Positions 1-6,905 of a DNA stretch of 11,500 bases are shown here, piece by piece; the first letter of the stretch is position 1; each line of letters begins with the position of its first letter. Below the pieces are notes generated by a model that saw only the letters and a program-made list of their open reading frames with translations, did no database searches and had not been told where the DNA came from. The stretch is from Gemmatimonadota bacterium (lineage in GTDB: Bacteria > Latescibacterota > UBA2968 > UBA8231). A program made the position numbers and the translations under genes. The stretch covers positions 1 to 11,500 of the forward strand of contig JAPOYQ010000100.1 in the NCBI GenBank assembly GCA_026706505.1. The letters are read 5' to 3'.

Positions 1-1
1 G

Positions 2-1111
2 GCTGGCTCTTTTGGCGGCCACGACGAGCGCGAGCAGACGCTCAACCAGCTCCTCACCGAGCTCGACGGCTTCGACACCAACGCTGGCGTGATCCTCATG
101 GCAGCGACCAACCGACCGGAAATCCTCGACCCGGCCTTGCTGCGCCCCGGTCGCTTCGACCGCACCGTGGCCGTGGACCGGCCCGATGTCAAGGGGCGCG
201 CCGCCATCCTCCAGATCCACGCCAAGGAAGTCAAGCTGGGCCCGGACGTAGATTTGCACAAACTGGCCGTGCGCACTCCGGGTTTTGCCGGAGCGGACTT
301 GGCCAATGTCGTCAATGAAGCGGCTCTTTTGGCAGCGCGGAGAGATAAAGATGCCATCACCATGTCCGAGCTAGAAGAGGCGATTGAGCGCTCGGTGGCT
401 GGGCTGGAGCGCAAAAGCCGCGTGCTCAACGAGAAAGAGCGCCGGATCGTCGCGTACCACGAGGCAGGCCACGCTATCGTCGGCGAGATTTTGCCCGAGG
501 CCAATCCCGTGCAGAAGATCTCGATCGTATCGCGGGGCATCGCCGCCTTGGGCTACACGCTGAATATGCCGTTGGAAGATCGCTACCTAATGACCAAGGA
601 GGAGTTACAAGATTCCTTGGCCGCGATCTTGGGTGGCCGGGCGGCCGAGGAGATCGTCTTTGGCGAAATATCCACCGGCGCGGCCAACGACTTGCAGCAG
701 GCCACGCAAATGGCCGAGCGGATGGTCAAAGAGTTCGGCATGAGCCAGCGAATTGGCTTGGTTGCTCACCGAACGGACCGCTCGCAACAGTTGCTGGGTA
801 TGCCCCCAGCAGATCGCGCGTACAGCGACGAGACGGCCAAGCTCATTGACGAGGAAATCAAGGGTATTATCGGCGCGGGGTACACGCGGGCCAAGGGGCT
901 GCTCACTCAGCATCGGCAGGCGATGGAGGATGTCGTCGAGATACTCTTTGAGAACGAGGTGATGGACGGTGACCAACTGCGCAACTTGCTCGCAGAGCAC
1001 GGGATAGAACTGCCTCCTAGGCCCAAGCAAGAGGCCCCGTCCGACAGCCCCACCGCTGAGCCGCAGGCCAACGGCAATGCTCCGCAGTCGGAAGAGCGCG
1101 AAGCTCCCTAG
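2..1111 (+). CDS. ftsH: ATP-dependent zinc metalloprotease FtsH (5'-truncated, C-terminal part)
   Basis: FtsH is a membrane-anchored hexameric AAA+ protease that degrades misfolded and regulatory membrane and cytosolic proteins. The reading frame is already open at base 2, so the N-terminal membrane segments and the Walker A region lie outside the window. The visible part starts in the AAA module: the [14 protein letters not shown] stretch, the second region of homology with [12 protein letters not shown] (about nt 130-165), and the AAA lid helix. The peptidase domain follows, with the zinc motif HEAGH at nt 458-472 and the third-ligand aspartate in the [10 protein letters not shown] segment. 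The tail after about nt 1010 is rich in Pro, Glu and Ser and probably disordered, as is common in FtsH. All visible catalytic residues are intact. The stop TAG (1109-1111) overlaps the stop of the convergent ridA-like gene. The GTG at 89 is internal and not a start. Confidence 0.97.
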   Translation, partial: AGSFGGHDEREQTLNQLLTELDGFDTNAGVILMAATNRPEILDPALLRPGRFDRTVAVDRPDVKGRAAILQIHAKEVKLGPDVDLHKLAVRTPGFAGADLANVVNEAALLAARRDKDAITMSELEEAIERSVAGLERKSRVLNEKERRIVAYHEAGHAIVGEILPEANPVQKISIVSRGIAALGYTLNMPLEDRYLMTKEELQDSLAAILGGRAAEEIVFGEISTGAANDLQQATQMAERMVKEFGMSQRIGLVAHRTDRSQQLLGMPPADRAYSDETAKLIDEEIKGIIGAGYTRAKGLLTQHRQAMEDVVEILFENEVMDGDQLRNLLAEHGIELPPRPKQEAPSDSPTAEPQANGNAPQSEEREAP

Positions 1112-1563
1112 CCCACGGCGGCGATGACTTCCAACTCGACGGCCGCTCCCAGCGGCAGGCTGGCGACGCCGACGGCCAAGCGCGCGTGTATCCCCTTATC
1201 TCCGAGAACTGAAGCCAGCAGATCGGAAGCGCCATTGACCACGCTGGCGTGGTCCGAAAAACCGGGTGCCGAGGCTACGTATCCTCCCAAGCGGACAATG
1301 GAGACAGTGTCGAGGTCGCCGGTTTCGGCTTTGAGGACGCTCAAGGCGTTGAGGGCGCACAACTTGGCAGCCTCATATCCTGCTTCAATATCCAAGTCCT
1401 CGCCTACGATTCCCGCGTACTGGATCTGGCCGGCTAGTAGGGGCAACTGACCTGAGACGAAGATCAAAGGGCCGCTTTGCACGGCGCGGGTATAGGAGCC
1501 GGCCGGTTGGGGCGGAGGGGGAAGTTGTAGGTTGAGGTCTCTTAGTTTTTCCTCCACAGACAT
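1108..1563 (-). CDS. RidA/YjgF/UK114 family protein (YjgF-like subgroup 1)
   Basis: A 151-residue protein of the RidA (YjgF/YER057c/UK114) superfamily. These are small cytoplasmic trimers; classical RidA hydrolyses reactive 2-aminoacrylate and other enamine or imine intermediates made by PLP enzymes. The sequence fits the longer subgroup that begins [17 protein letters not shown] and contains GQLPL, an [22 protein letters not shown] helix and [17 protein letters not shown] near the end. Arg128 in [10 protein letters not shown] lies where the substrate-carboxylate-binding arginine (Arg105 of E. coli RidA) is expected, so deaminase-type activity is possible, though many subgroup members have no proven substrate. 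The start at 1563 is chosen because AGGAG lies 7 bp upstream and family homology begins there; an in-frame extension to 1809 is unrelated and runs into the divergent transporter gene. No substrate is implied by the neighbours. Confidence 0.93.
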   Translation of the reverse strand: MSVEEKLRDLNLQLPPPPQPAGSYTRAVQSGPLIFVSGQLPLLAGQIQYAGIVGEDLDIEAGYEAAKLCALNALSVLKAETGDLDTVSIVRLGGYVASAPGFSDHASVVNGASDLLASVLGDKGIHARLAVGVASLPLGAAVELEVIAAVG

Positions 1564-1570
1564 GTTGAAT

Positions 1571-1575
1571 CTCCT
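1571..1575 (-). promoter_or_regulatory. Ribosome binding site of the ridA-like gene
   Basis: AGGAG on the minus strand, 7 bases before the ATG at 1563. It decides the start codon against the longer open frame that extends upstream to 1809. Confidence 0.7.
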
Positions 1576-1601
1576 ATGGCTTAGGGCTAGTTGGCGCGAG
1601 T

Positions 1602-1629
1602 AATATAGGACGCCCAATGACTCCAGCAA
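1602..1629 (-). promoter_or_regulatory. Possible sigma-70-like promoter for the ridA-like gene
   Basis: On the minus strand, TTGCTG (1629-1624) is followed after 16 bases by TATATT (1607-1602). The -10 matches 5 of 6 consensus bases, the -35 only 3 of 6. It lies in the 73-bp gap between the divergent ridA-like and MFS genes and would give a leader of about 30 bases. No equally good plus-strand promoter for the transporter was seen in the gap. If the lineage uses a Bacteroidota-type -33/-7 promoter, this match may be fortuitous. Confidence 0.3.
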
Positions 1630-1636
1630 GAGAGCG

Positions 1637-2863
1637 ATGAACAGCGTAAGATTCGCCAAAGGGAGCGTCCTCGAACCCTTGGCCAACAGCGATTTCGTGC
1701 GCCTGTGGTTGGCCAATGGCCTTTGGTGGCAGGCCATGTGGATGGAGATGTTGGCGCTGGGGTGGCTGGCTTTGGAGCTGACTAATTCTCCGTGGTGGGT
1801 CCAGGTCATCGGCTTTTACCGCGCCATCCCCCTGCTGATTATGGGTTTGTTCGGCTCGGTGATTACCGATCGCTTTAAGCGGCGCTACATCGTTTGGACC
1901 CTGCAGTTGGTCAATGTGTTGGGGACGGGGTTGTTGGCGCTCTTGCTCTTTTTGGGGCGACTTGAGCTGTGGCATTTGTCGGTGGTGTCGCTGGCCTTGG
2001 GGGCCTCTTGGGCGCTGGATTGGCCGACCCGGCGCAGCATGGTACCCGATCTAGTTGGCAAGGCCCGCACGGTCGATGCCATGGTGCTGGAGAACGTCAT
2101 TCAGGGGTTTACGCGCATTGCTGGCCCCTTAGCGGCGGGCTATGTCACCGCGGCCTATGGCAGCTTGGGTGCCCTGTTGGTGTTGGTCGGGCTGGGCACC
2201 TTGGCGCTGTTTTTGTTGGGGGGCCTTAAGACAGATTCCAAGGCACCCAGTGCGAGCACCTGGGCGGCGGGCTGGGCTGGGCGGCAGGGATGGGCCAGTA
2301 TGCGGGCTTCCGCTCCGATATTCGGCGTTTTTCTCATCACGATCTTTATGAACGTCTGGGCTTTTCCCTACATGAATCTGCTGCCGGTTTTCGCGCGCGA
2401 CGTATTCGGCCGCGGCCCGGAGGCTATGGGCTGGTTGGGCGCGGCTAGCGGGAGTGGGGCGATTGTGGGCTTAGCTGCAGTCCAGCTAAGCCGTAGCAAG
2501 CTGAGCAACGAATGGCTCTTTGTCGCTGGCTCGTTGCTTGCTTGTACGGGTATTATCGCCTTTGCCTTTAGCGGGACCTTTGGCCTCGCCTTGCTGATGC
2601 TGTTTTGCTCTGGGTTGGGGCAGGCGGGCTTCAGCATTATGCAGAGCAGCATCATCTTGGTCGAATCCTCGGACGAGATGCGGAGCCGGGCGATGAGCAC
2701 CTTGGTCGTGGCCATTGGCGTCGGTCCTTTTGGCCGCTTGCAGAGTGGGGCAATAGCTGAGGCTTGGGGGGCACAAGGCGCTGTGGGCGTCATGGCATTG
2801 CTGGCAGGGATAGGGACTGTGGGAACGGCGGTTTTGCTACGGGGGTTTCTAGGCAAAAGATGA
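1637..2863 (+). CDS. MFS transporter, EntS/MFS_3-like exporter
   Basis: A 408-residue polytopic inner-membrane protein of the major facilitator superfamily, with about 12 hydrophobic segments in two halves. The N-terminus (LANSDFVRLWLANGLWWQAMWMEMLALGWL in outline) resembles the MFS_3 group that includes the enterobactin exporter EntS. A motif A-like loop lies between TM2 and TM3 at residues 73-83, with G73, D78, R79, R82 and R83 in the pattern GxxxxDRxxRR. Length fits the family. Members of this group usually export small molecules or drugs by proton antiport, but no biosynthetic cluster is adjacent, so the substrate is unknown. The ATG at 1637 has only a weak purine-rich site (AAGAGAG) upstream. 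The gene is divergent from the ridA-like gene and is followed by an 82-bp gap before glutamate dehydrogenase. Confidence 0.9.
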   Translation: MNSVRFAKGSVLEPLANSDFVRLWLANGLWWQAMWMEMLALGWLALELTNSPWWVQVIGFYRAIPLLIMGLFGSVITDRFKRRYIVWTLQLVNVLGTGLLALLLFLGRLELWHLSVVSLALGASWALDWPTRRSMVPDLVGKARTVDAMVLENVIQGFTRIAGPLAAGYVTAAYGSLGALLVLVGLGTLALFLLGGLKTDSKAPSASTWAAGWAGRQGWASMRASAPIFGVFLITIFMNVWAFPYMNLLPVFARDVFGRGPEAMGWLGAASGSGAIVGLAAVQLSRSKLSNEWLFVAGSLLACTGIIAFAFSGTFGLALLMLFCSGLGQAGFSIMQSSIILVESSDEMRSRAMSTLVVAIGVGPFGRLQSGAIAEAWGAQGAVGVMALLAGIGTVGTAVLLRGFLGKR

Positions 2864-2945
2864 GTGGACGGATTCCCGTTGCACGCTTGGTCTAGCGTAT
2901 CTACCTTGCAAATGCGCTGATCCGACCTTTAAAGGAGAAGATCCC

Positions 2946-4241
2946 ATGTCCCAGTCTTTGTTCAGCGACGCCAGCCAACGGCTGGAGGAAGCACTTGCGT
3001 ACGCGTCCATTTCCGAGGACGCCATCGAGCGGCTCAAGTTGCCCAAGTCGAGTTTGAAGGTTTCCATCCCGGTGCGCATGGACAACGGCGAATTGCGCAT
3101 TTTTCCCGGTTACCGAGTGCGCTACGACGACACCCGCGGTCCCACCAAAGGCGGCATTCGCTACCACCAAGACGTGTCCATCGACGAGGTCCAGTCGCTG
3201 GCCTTCTGGATGACCTTCAAGTGCGCGGTGGCCAATTTGCCCTTTGGTGGCGGCAAAGGCGGCATCACGGTCAATCCCAAAGAATTATCCCATTTTGAAC
3301 TGGAACGACTCAGCCGAGGCTATATCGACGCCGTGGCCGACTTCATCGGTCCGGACATCGACATCCCAGCCCCCGATGTCTATACCAATCAGATGATCAT
3401 GGGTTGGATGGTGGATGAGTACAGCATTATCAAGCGGCAGATCTCGCCTGCGGTCATCACCGGCAAGCCCTTGACCATGGGGGGTAGTCTAGGGCGCGAT
3501 ACAGCCACTGCGATGGGTGCCTTTTTCACCATCGAAGCGACTTGGCCCAAGCTCGGCTTAAATGGCTCGCCTGCCGACACAACCGTAGCTGTGCAAGGCT
3601 TTGGCAATGCCGGGGCCATCGTCGCCGAATTGCTCTTCAATGCTGGTTATAAGGTCGTGGCTGTAAGCGATTCTAAAGGGGGGATTTACCGGCGTGAAGG
3701 ACTCGACATCCCCAGCGTGCGCCAGTTCAAGGATTCGACCCGCACTCTCAAGGCGGTGTACTGCGAGGGCAGTGTATGCAATGGCGTCGAGCACGACGCC
3801 ATCACCAACGAGGAATTGCTCGCGCTCGACGTCGATATCCTGGCTCCGGCGGCCTTGGAAAACCAGATCACGGAGGCCAACGCCCGCGACATTAAGGCCA
3901 AGGCGGTGTACGAACTGGCCAACGGCCCCACCACGCCGGGAGCCGACGAGATCCTGCGCCAGCGGGACGTGATAGTATTTCCCGACATCTTGGTCAATGC
4001 CGGCGGCGTGACCGTGAGCTATTTCGAGTGGGTGCAGAATCGCCAGGGCTTATATTGGACCTTAGAACAGGTCAACCAGCGGCTTAAGCAGATGATGGTC
4101 GAGGAGACCGAGCGCATTTGGACCATTGCCCAAGAGCAGGGCATATCGCCGCGCACGGCGGCGTACGTTCACGCTTTAAACCGGATTGGCGACGCAGTTC
4201 AAGCCAAGGGCACCAAGGATTACTTCACAGATGGGCAGTGA
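2946..4241 (+). CDS. gdhA: Glutamate dehydrogenase (Glu/Leu/Phe/Val dehydrogenase family)
   Basis: A 431-residue cytoplasmic, normally hexameric enzyme that interconverts glutamate with 2-oxoglutarate and ammonia using NAD(P). Both Pfam-type domains are complete. In the N-terminal substrate domain, K68 (GPTKGG), K92 (TFKCAVANLPFGGGKGG segment) and catalytic K104 occupy the usual lysine positions, and D144 in PAPDVYT is the catalytic aspartate. The C-terminal Rossmann domain begins VAVQGFGNAG (residues 214-223), and S358 in the NAGGVTVSYFEW segment fits the substrate-binding serine. The roughly 430-residue length and FPGYRVRYDDTRGP match the group usually used catabolically. S241-D242 after the second Rossmann strand leans towards NAD but does not prove it. 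AAAGGAG lies 8 bases before the ATG. A distinct amino-acid specificity (Leu or Phe) is unlikely given the GDH-type motifs. The last 11 bp overlap the next gene. Confidence 0.95.
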   Translation: MSQSLFSDASQRLEEALAYASISEDAIERLKLPKSSLKVSIPVRMDNGELRIFPGYRVRYDDTRGPTKGGIRYHQDVSIDEVQSLAFWMTFKCAVANLPFGGGKGGITVNPKELSHFELERLSRGYIDAVADFIGPDIDIPAPDVYTNQMIMGWMVDEYSIIKRQISPAVITGKPLTMGGSLGRDTATAMGAFFTIEATWPKLGLNGSPADTTVAVQGFGNAGAIVAELLFNAGYKVVAVSDSKGGIYRREGLDIPSVRQFKDSTRTLKAVYCEGSVCNGVEHDAITNEELLALDVDILAPAALENQITEANARDIKAKAVYELANGPTTPGADEILRQRDVIVFPDILVNAGGVTVSYFEWVQNRQGLYWTLEQVNQRLKQMMVEETERIWTIAQEQGISPRTAAYVHALNRIGDAVQAKGTKDYFTDGQ

Positions 4242-4677
4242 CAAGACTCGCGGGCTGGCGCCCGCCCCCGACGCCCTAGATCACGCAGCCCTAGCTTTGG
4301 AGCTTTTGCAAAAACAACCCGTTCTGTGGGACAAAATCTCCTCTGAGACCCACGTGCAAGACCGGGAAGTTCCCGGCCTGCTGACCGAAGTTCTGCGTTT
4401 CCTCCACTTGGTCGCCATCGCCGACCAGGTCCTGAGCCCGTCCCGTCCCGTCGATCTGGCTTGGCACGAATTCATCCTCTGCACGCGCACTTACAGCGCC
4501 TTCTGCCGCCGGTACTTTGGCCGCATGATTCACCACCAACCCGGGGGCATGGAGGAAGAAAACAACAGCCAATTCAACCAAACTCTGGCCCTGTACCAGC
4601 GCTACTTTGGCCTGCCGCCTGCGGCCTATTGGCTGCCCGGGGCCGACTGCGGGGCCTGCCGTAGCGCCAATTCCTAG
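4231..4677 (+). CDS. Small GRDP-like protein (glycine-rich-domain-protein-like, DUF1399 type)
   Basis: A 148-residue protein resembling the conserved domain of plant and bacterial glycine-rich domain-containing proteins (PF07173-like). The hallmark is PVDLAWHEFIL (residues 73-83, with W78 and H79), followed by YSAFCRRYFGRMIHHQP (88-104) and a later ALYQRYFG segment. Molecular function of the bacterial family is not known to me. A C-terminal CGAC pair (C140, C143) ends a short Gly/Cys tail. There is no signal peptide or membrane segment. I chose the ATG at 4231, which overlaps the glutamate dehydrogenase stop by 11 bp; a start at 4186 is open but would overlap by 56 bp and adds no homologous sequence. 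The ribosome site is weak (AAGGAT about 10 bases upstream), so translation may be coupled to gdh. The next gene begins 23 bp downstream. Confidence 0.78.
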   Translation: MGSDKTRGLAPAPDALDHAALALELLQKQPVLWDKISSETHVQDREVPGLLTEVLRFLHLVAIADQVLSPSRPVDLAWHEFILCTRTYSAFCRRYFGRMIHHQPGGMEEENNSQFNQTLALYQRYFGLPPAAYWLPGADCGACRSANS

Positions 4678-4687
4678 CCCGCCCACC

Positions 4688-4694
4688 GAGGAGG
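4688..4694 (+). promoter_or_regulatory. Strong ribosome binding site of the Cys-tail protein gene
   Basis: GAGGAGG sits 6 bases before the ATG at 4701, inside the 23-bp gap after the GRDP-like gene. It is the strongest Shine-Dalgarno match in the cluster and fixes the start. Confidence 0.75.
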
Positions 4695-4700
4695 ATTCCC

Positions 4701-5819
4701 ATGTACTTTAACGGCCAACTCGCCATTGACCCCTCTCAGGAGACCCTGGTCGAAAAGGTCAGACCCACCAAGGTCTTCGGTCGCATGCTCTACTACCTAA
4801 CTGCGGGTGGTCTGTCCGACCGAGAAGAACAAGAGACCTTCACCGCGGTGGCCATCTTGCAACAGCTCAACATGGCCCTGCGCTCTATGGGAGTGACCAA
4901 TATCGTCCGCCTGACCAAGGACCAGTACGACTTCTACTTTGACGAGCAGGGCCTGGAGGACGATCTCAAGGACGCCATGGAACAGTTTCACATGGAGACC
5001 GACTACTACGAATCGGAATTGTTCGAGGCCCTCTATCTGGTCGTCGAGCACGCCGACCAGGAAATGACCTACCTCATTGAAATTGAAATCGACCGGCTCC
5101 ACCCTCCGGACGTGTACCCCATTACCATCACCGTCAACGGCACGGCCAACGACTTTGCCCAACAGCCTGGAGAAAGCACCGACAGCCTGCGCCAGCGCAT
5201 GGAGCCCGTCTTTCGAGCTCAGGACGCGTACGAACAATTCCAGCGCCAGAAAGAAGCCCATTTCAGCCACTTTATCAGCCGCCTCAATCAGGCCGTGGCC
5301 ACTTATATCAAATGCGACGATGTGCGCCAGACCCTCGACACCCGCGTCATTCGTCCCCGAGAGCCAGTGGACCGGCCCGAGCAATTGCAGGAGCGGCACA
5401 CCGGGGCTGATACACCTCCCCTCTTCCACGGCTATCACGGCTTTGACGCGTTCTTTCTCTACGCTTGGATGTGGTCGTCCATGTCATTCCACCACAATAT
5501 CCACTACCACGACGTATCCGTGGTAGACGAACAGGGCCAGACCGTATTCGATGTCGGGGCCGCGGGTTTCCACGCTGGAGAGAGCAATACCCTCAATCCA
5601 GAGGCCAACTTCGAGTCCCCGCCCACCACTGATGTCGAGTACTATGCGGACCACAGCTATCAGGACGGCCTTGCTCAGACTGGCTCGGTCCAGGAAGCGG
5701 GCGCTGAGTCCGGCGAAAGCTCGTCGTGGCTGGATTTCGGCGGCGACAGCGGCGACAGTGGAGCGTCCTGCAGCTCGTGCAGCAGTTGCAGTAGTTGCAG
5801 TTCGTGCAGCGGTATCTGA
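4701..5819 (+). CDS. Uncharacterised protein with His/aromatic patch and C-terminal (CSS)n tail
   Basis: A 372-residue protein I do not recognise by family. Residues 1-210 look like a folded, acidic, mostly helical and strand-mixed soluble domain with no signal peptide. An aromatic, histidine-flanked patch follows (241-270): hydrophobic FFLYAWMWSSMSF at 251-263, flanked by H243 and H246 and by H264, H265, H268 and H270. It is short for a membrane helix but could be one. Residues 290-350 are Gly/Ser/Glu/Asp-rich and probably disordered. The last residues carry Cys at 357, 360, 363, 366 and 369, each separated by two Ser (or Ser-Gly at the end). The only other Cys is C205. Cys- or Gly-rich low-complexity ends are known from TIGR04222-type proteins, but I cannot show that domain here. 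The setting suggests co-expression with the GRDP-like and beta-helix genes. Metal binding or a surface or cross-linking tail are possible roles, not shown. Confidence 0.8.
   Translation: MYFNGQLAIDPSQETLVEKVRPTKVFGRMLYYLTAGGLSDREEQETFTAVAILQQLNMALRSMGVTNIVRLTKDQYDFYFDEQGLEDDLKDAMEQFHMETDYYESELFEALYLVVEHADQEMTYLIEIEIDRLHPPDVYPITITVNGTANDFAQQPGESTDSLRQRMEPVFRAQDAYEQFQRQKEAHFSHFISRLNQAVATYIKCDDVRQTLDTRVIRPREPVDRPEQLQERHTGADTPPLFHGYHGFDAFFLYAWMWSSMSFHHNIHYHDVSVVDEQGQTVFDVGAAGFHAGESNTLNPEANFESPPTTDVEYYADHSYQDGLAQTGSVQEAGAESGESSSWLDFGGDSGDSGASCSSCSSCSSCSSCSGI
5769..5813 (+). repeat. Five tandem 9-bp units encoding Cys-Ser-Ser repeats
   Basis: Five consecutive 9-base units, each starting TGCAG, fill 5769-5813 at the end of the Cys-tail gene (TGCAGCTCG, TGCAGCAGT, TGCAGTAGT, TGCAGTTCG, TGCAGCGGT). 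The Cys codon is always TGC while the Ser codons switch between AGC, AGT and TCG. A short GGCGGCGACAGC-type duplication precedes it and encodes GGDSGDSG. Confidence 0.9.
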
Positions 5820-5825
5820 GGAGGG
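5819..5825 (+). promoter_or_regulatory. Ribosome binding site overlapping the upstream stop codon
   Basis: AGGAGGG begins on the last base of the TGA (5817-5819) of the Cys-tail gene and lies 8 bases before the ATG at 5834. It decides the start of the beta-helix gene against an earlier in-frame ATG at 5795 and implies translational coupling. Confidence 0.7.
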
Positions 5826-5833
5826 CAAGGCAG

Positions 5834-6877
5834 ATGTTCAACGCCCGTTCCACCCTTCGAGGCCCGACGCGAGTCGGCCGTGGCCGCCGCGCCTGTGGTG
5901 CTGGTGCGGCCCGGGGCTACCCCCTCGGTGGTGGCCCCGGCTACGCCGAGACCGTCGGGCTTTTCGGCTCGCCGGTGCGCCACCTCGACGAGCTGATCGA
6001 GGCCTTGGCCGGAACCCGCGCCGGCGACACCGTGTACGTCGCCGGTGACGCCGTCATCGAGTGCACGGAACGGATCTACGTCGAGGAACTGGTCCTCGAG
6101 CTGCCCGACGGTGTGACCCTGGCCAGCGATCGCGGCGTCAAGGGGGCTCCCGGGGGGTTGATCCGCTCCGACACCTTCGCCACGAATCCCCTCATCCGGG
6201 TCACGGGTCCGGACGCGCGTCTCACCGGCATCCGCCTGCAGGGACCGAACCCCCGCCAGTGCTTGGAGCACCACTCCCGGTCCTTCCGCGAAGGCCACGG
6301 CGGACACCGCTACTACTACCGATTCCCTACGTCCGCCGGTATCGAGGCGAGACATCCGCGGCTGCGCGTCGACAACTGCGAGCTGGCCGGCTGGAGCCTC
6401 GGCGCTGTGCATCTGGTGGGCGGTGACGGGCACCTCGTGCAGCACTGCTTCATCCATCACAACCAGTACCAGGGGCTCGGGTACGGCGTCTGTCTCGACA
6501 AGGCCGAAACGCTGATCGAGGGCAACCTGTTCGACGCCAACCGCCACTCCATTGCCGGCTCCGGGCGCAGCGGCTCGGGGTACGAGGCGCGCAACAACGT
6601 CGAGATGGGACGCAGCCTGAGCCACTGCTTCGACATGCACGGCGGTCGCGACCGCAAGGATGGCACGGATGTGGCGGGCGGTTGGATGCACGTGCACCAC
6701 AACACCTTCCGCGTCCCCGGCCAACGCGCCGTGGTCATCCGCGGCACGCCCGAGGATCAAGCTGTGATCGAGCACAACTGGTTCCGCCACCGAACCGAGC
6801 GCGGTGCCATCGGCTGTGAGGGGCGCGTCACAGTGCGCGACAACGCCTGGGGCCGGCCGGACCCAGTGCTGCGCTGA
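5834..6877 (+). CDS. Right-handed parallel beta-helix repeat protein
   Basis: A 347-residue protein with pectate-lyase/NosD-like beta-helix character. After a Gly/Arg-rich start (residues 1-35, ending GYPLGGGPGY) comes a capping region (LDELIEALAGTRAGDTVYVAG), then successive short coils such as LIRVTGPDARLTGIRLQGP, LRVDNCELAGW, GHLVQHCFIHHN, TLIEGNLFDANR, WMHVHHNTFRV and AVIEHNWFRHR. The Asn/His-rich turns are typical of this fold. Conserved-looking blocks include HHNQYQGLGYGV and SIAGSGRSGSGYEARNN. Such proteins bind or cleave polysaccharides or serve as surface scaffolds; no lyase active site is evident. There is no signal peptide, unusual for a usually secreted fold. The start at 5834 rests on AGGAGGG overlapping the previous stop. 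The DNA is visibly richer in G+C than the preceding gene, hinting at a different origin. It converges on the MFS gene with 28 bp between stops and no terminator hairpin seen. Confidence 0.82.
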   Translation: MFNARSTLRGPTRVGRGRRACGAGAARGYPLGGGPGYAETVGLFGSPVRHLDELIEALAGTRAGDTVYVAGDAVIECTERIYVEELVLELPDGVTLASDRGVKGAPGGLIRSDTFATNPLIRVTGPDARLTGIRLQGPNPRQCLEHHSRSFREGHGGHRYYYRFPTSAGIEARHPRLRVDNCELAGWSLGAVHLVGGDGHLVQHCFIHHNQYQGLGYGVCLDKAETLIEGNLFDANRHSIAGSGRSGSGYEARNNVEMGRSLSHCFDMHGGRDRKDGTDVAGGWMHVHHNTFRVPGQRAVVIRGTPEDQAVIEHNWFRHRTERGAIGCEGRVTVRDNAWGRPDPVLR

Positions 6878-6905
6878 GCCATCCTGTTACTCGAAAACGT
6901 GCAGC

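Noticed and set aside
1564..1809. Upstream extension of the ridA-like frame
   Set aside because: It overlaps the start of the divergent transporter, has no family similarity, and the ATG at 1563 has a good ribosome site exactly where homology begins.
2879..2907. TTGCAC-17-TACCTT as a promoter for glutamate dehydrogenase
   Set aside because: The -10 matches only 3 of 6 consensus bases, so it is not distinguishable from background.
4186..4230. Earlier ATG for the GRDP-like gene
   Set aside because: It would overlap gdh by 56 bp and adds 15 residues that are only the out-of-frame reading of the gdh end.
5769..5813. CRISPR-like or microsatellite reading of the 9-bp array
   Set aside because: The units have no spacers, are far too short for CRISPR repeats, and are fully explained as coding sequence for the Cys-Ser-Ser tail.
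5795..5833. Earlier ATG for the beta-helix gene
   Set aside because: It lies within the Cys-repeat DNA and has no ribosome site, whereas the ATG at 5834 has AGGAGGG 8 bases upstream.
5840..5940. Possible frameshift at the N-terminus of the beta-helix gene
   Set aside because: Another frame gives a smoother Ala/Val-rich stretch, but the annotated frame already contains GYPLGGGPGY, which fits the start of this protein type, and no frame offers a clear signal peptide.
5675..6790. Long open frame (371 codons) on the minus strand opposite the Cys-tail and beta-helix genes
   Set aside because: Its product is a low-complexity Val/Ala/His/Gly-rich sequence with no domain, and it mirrors GC-rich codons of the beta-helix gene, whose own translation shows a coherent fold.
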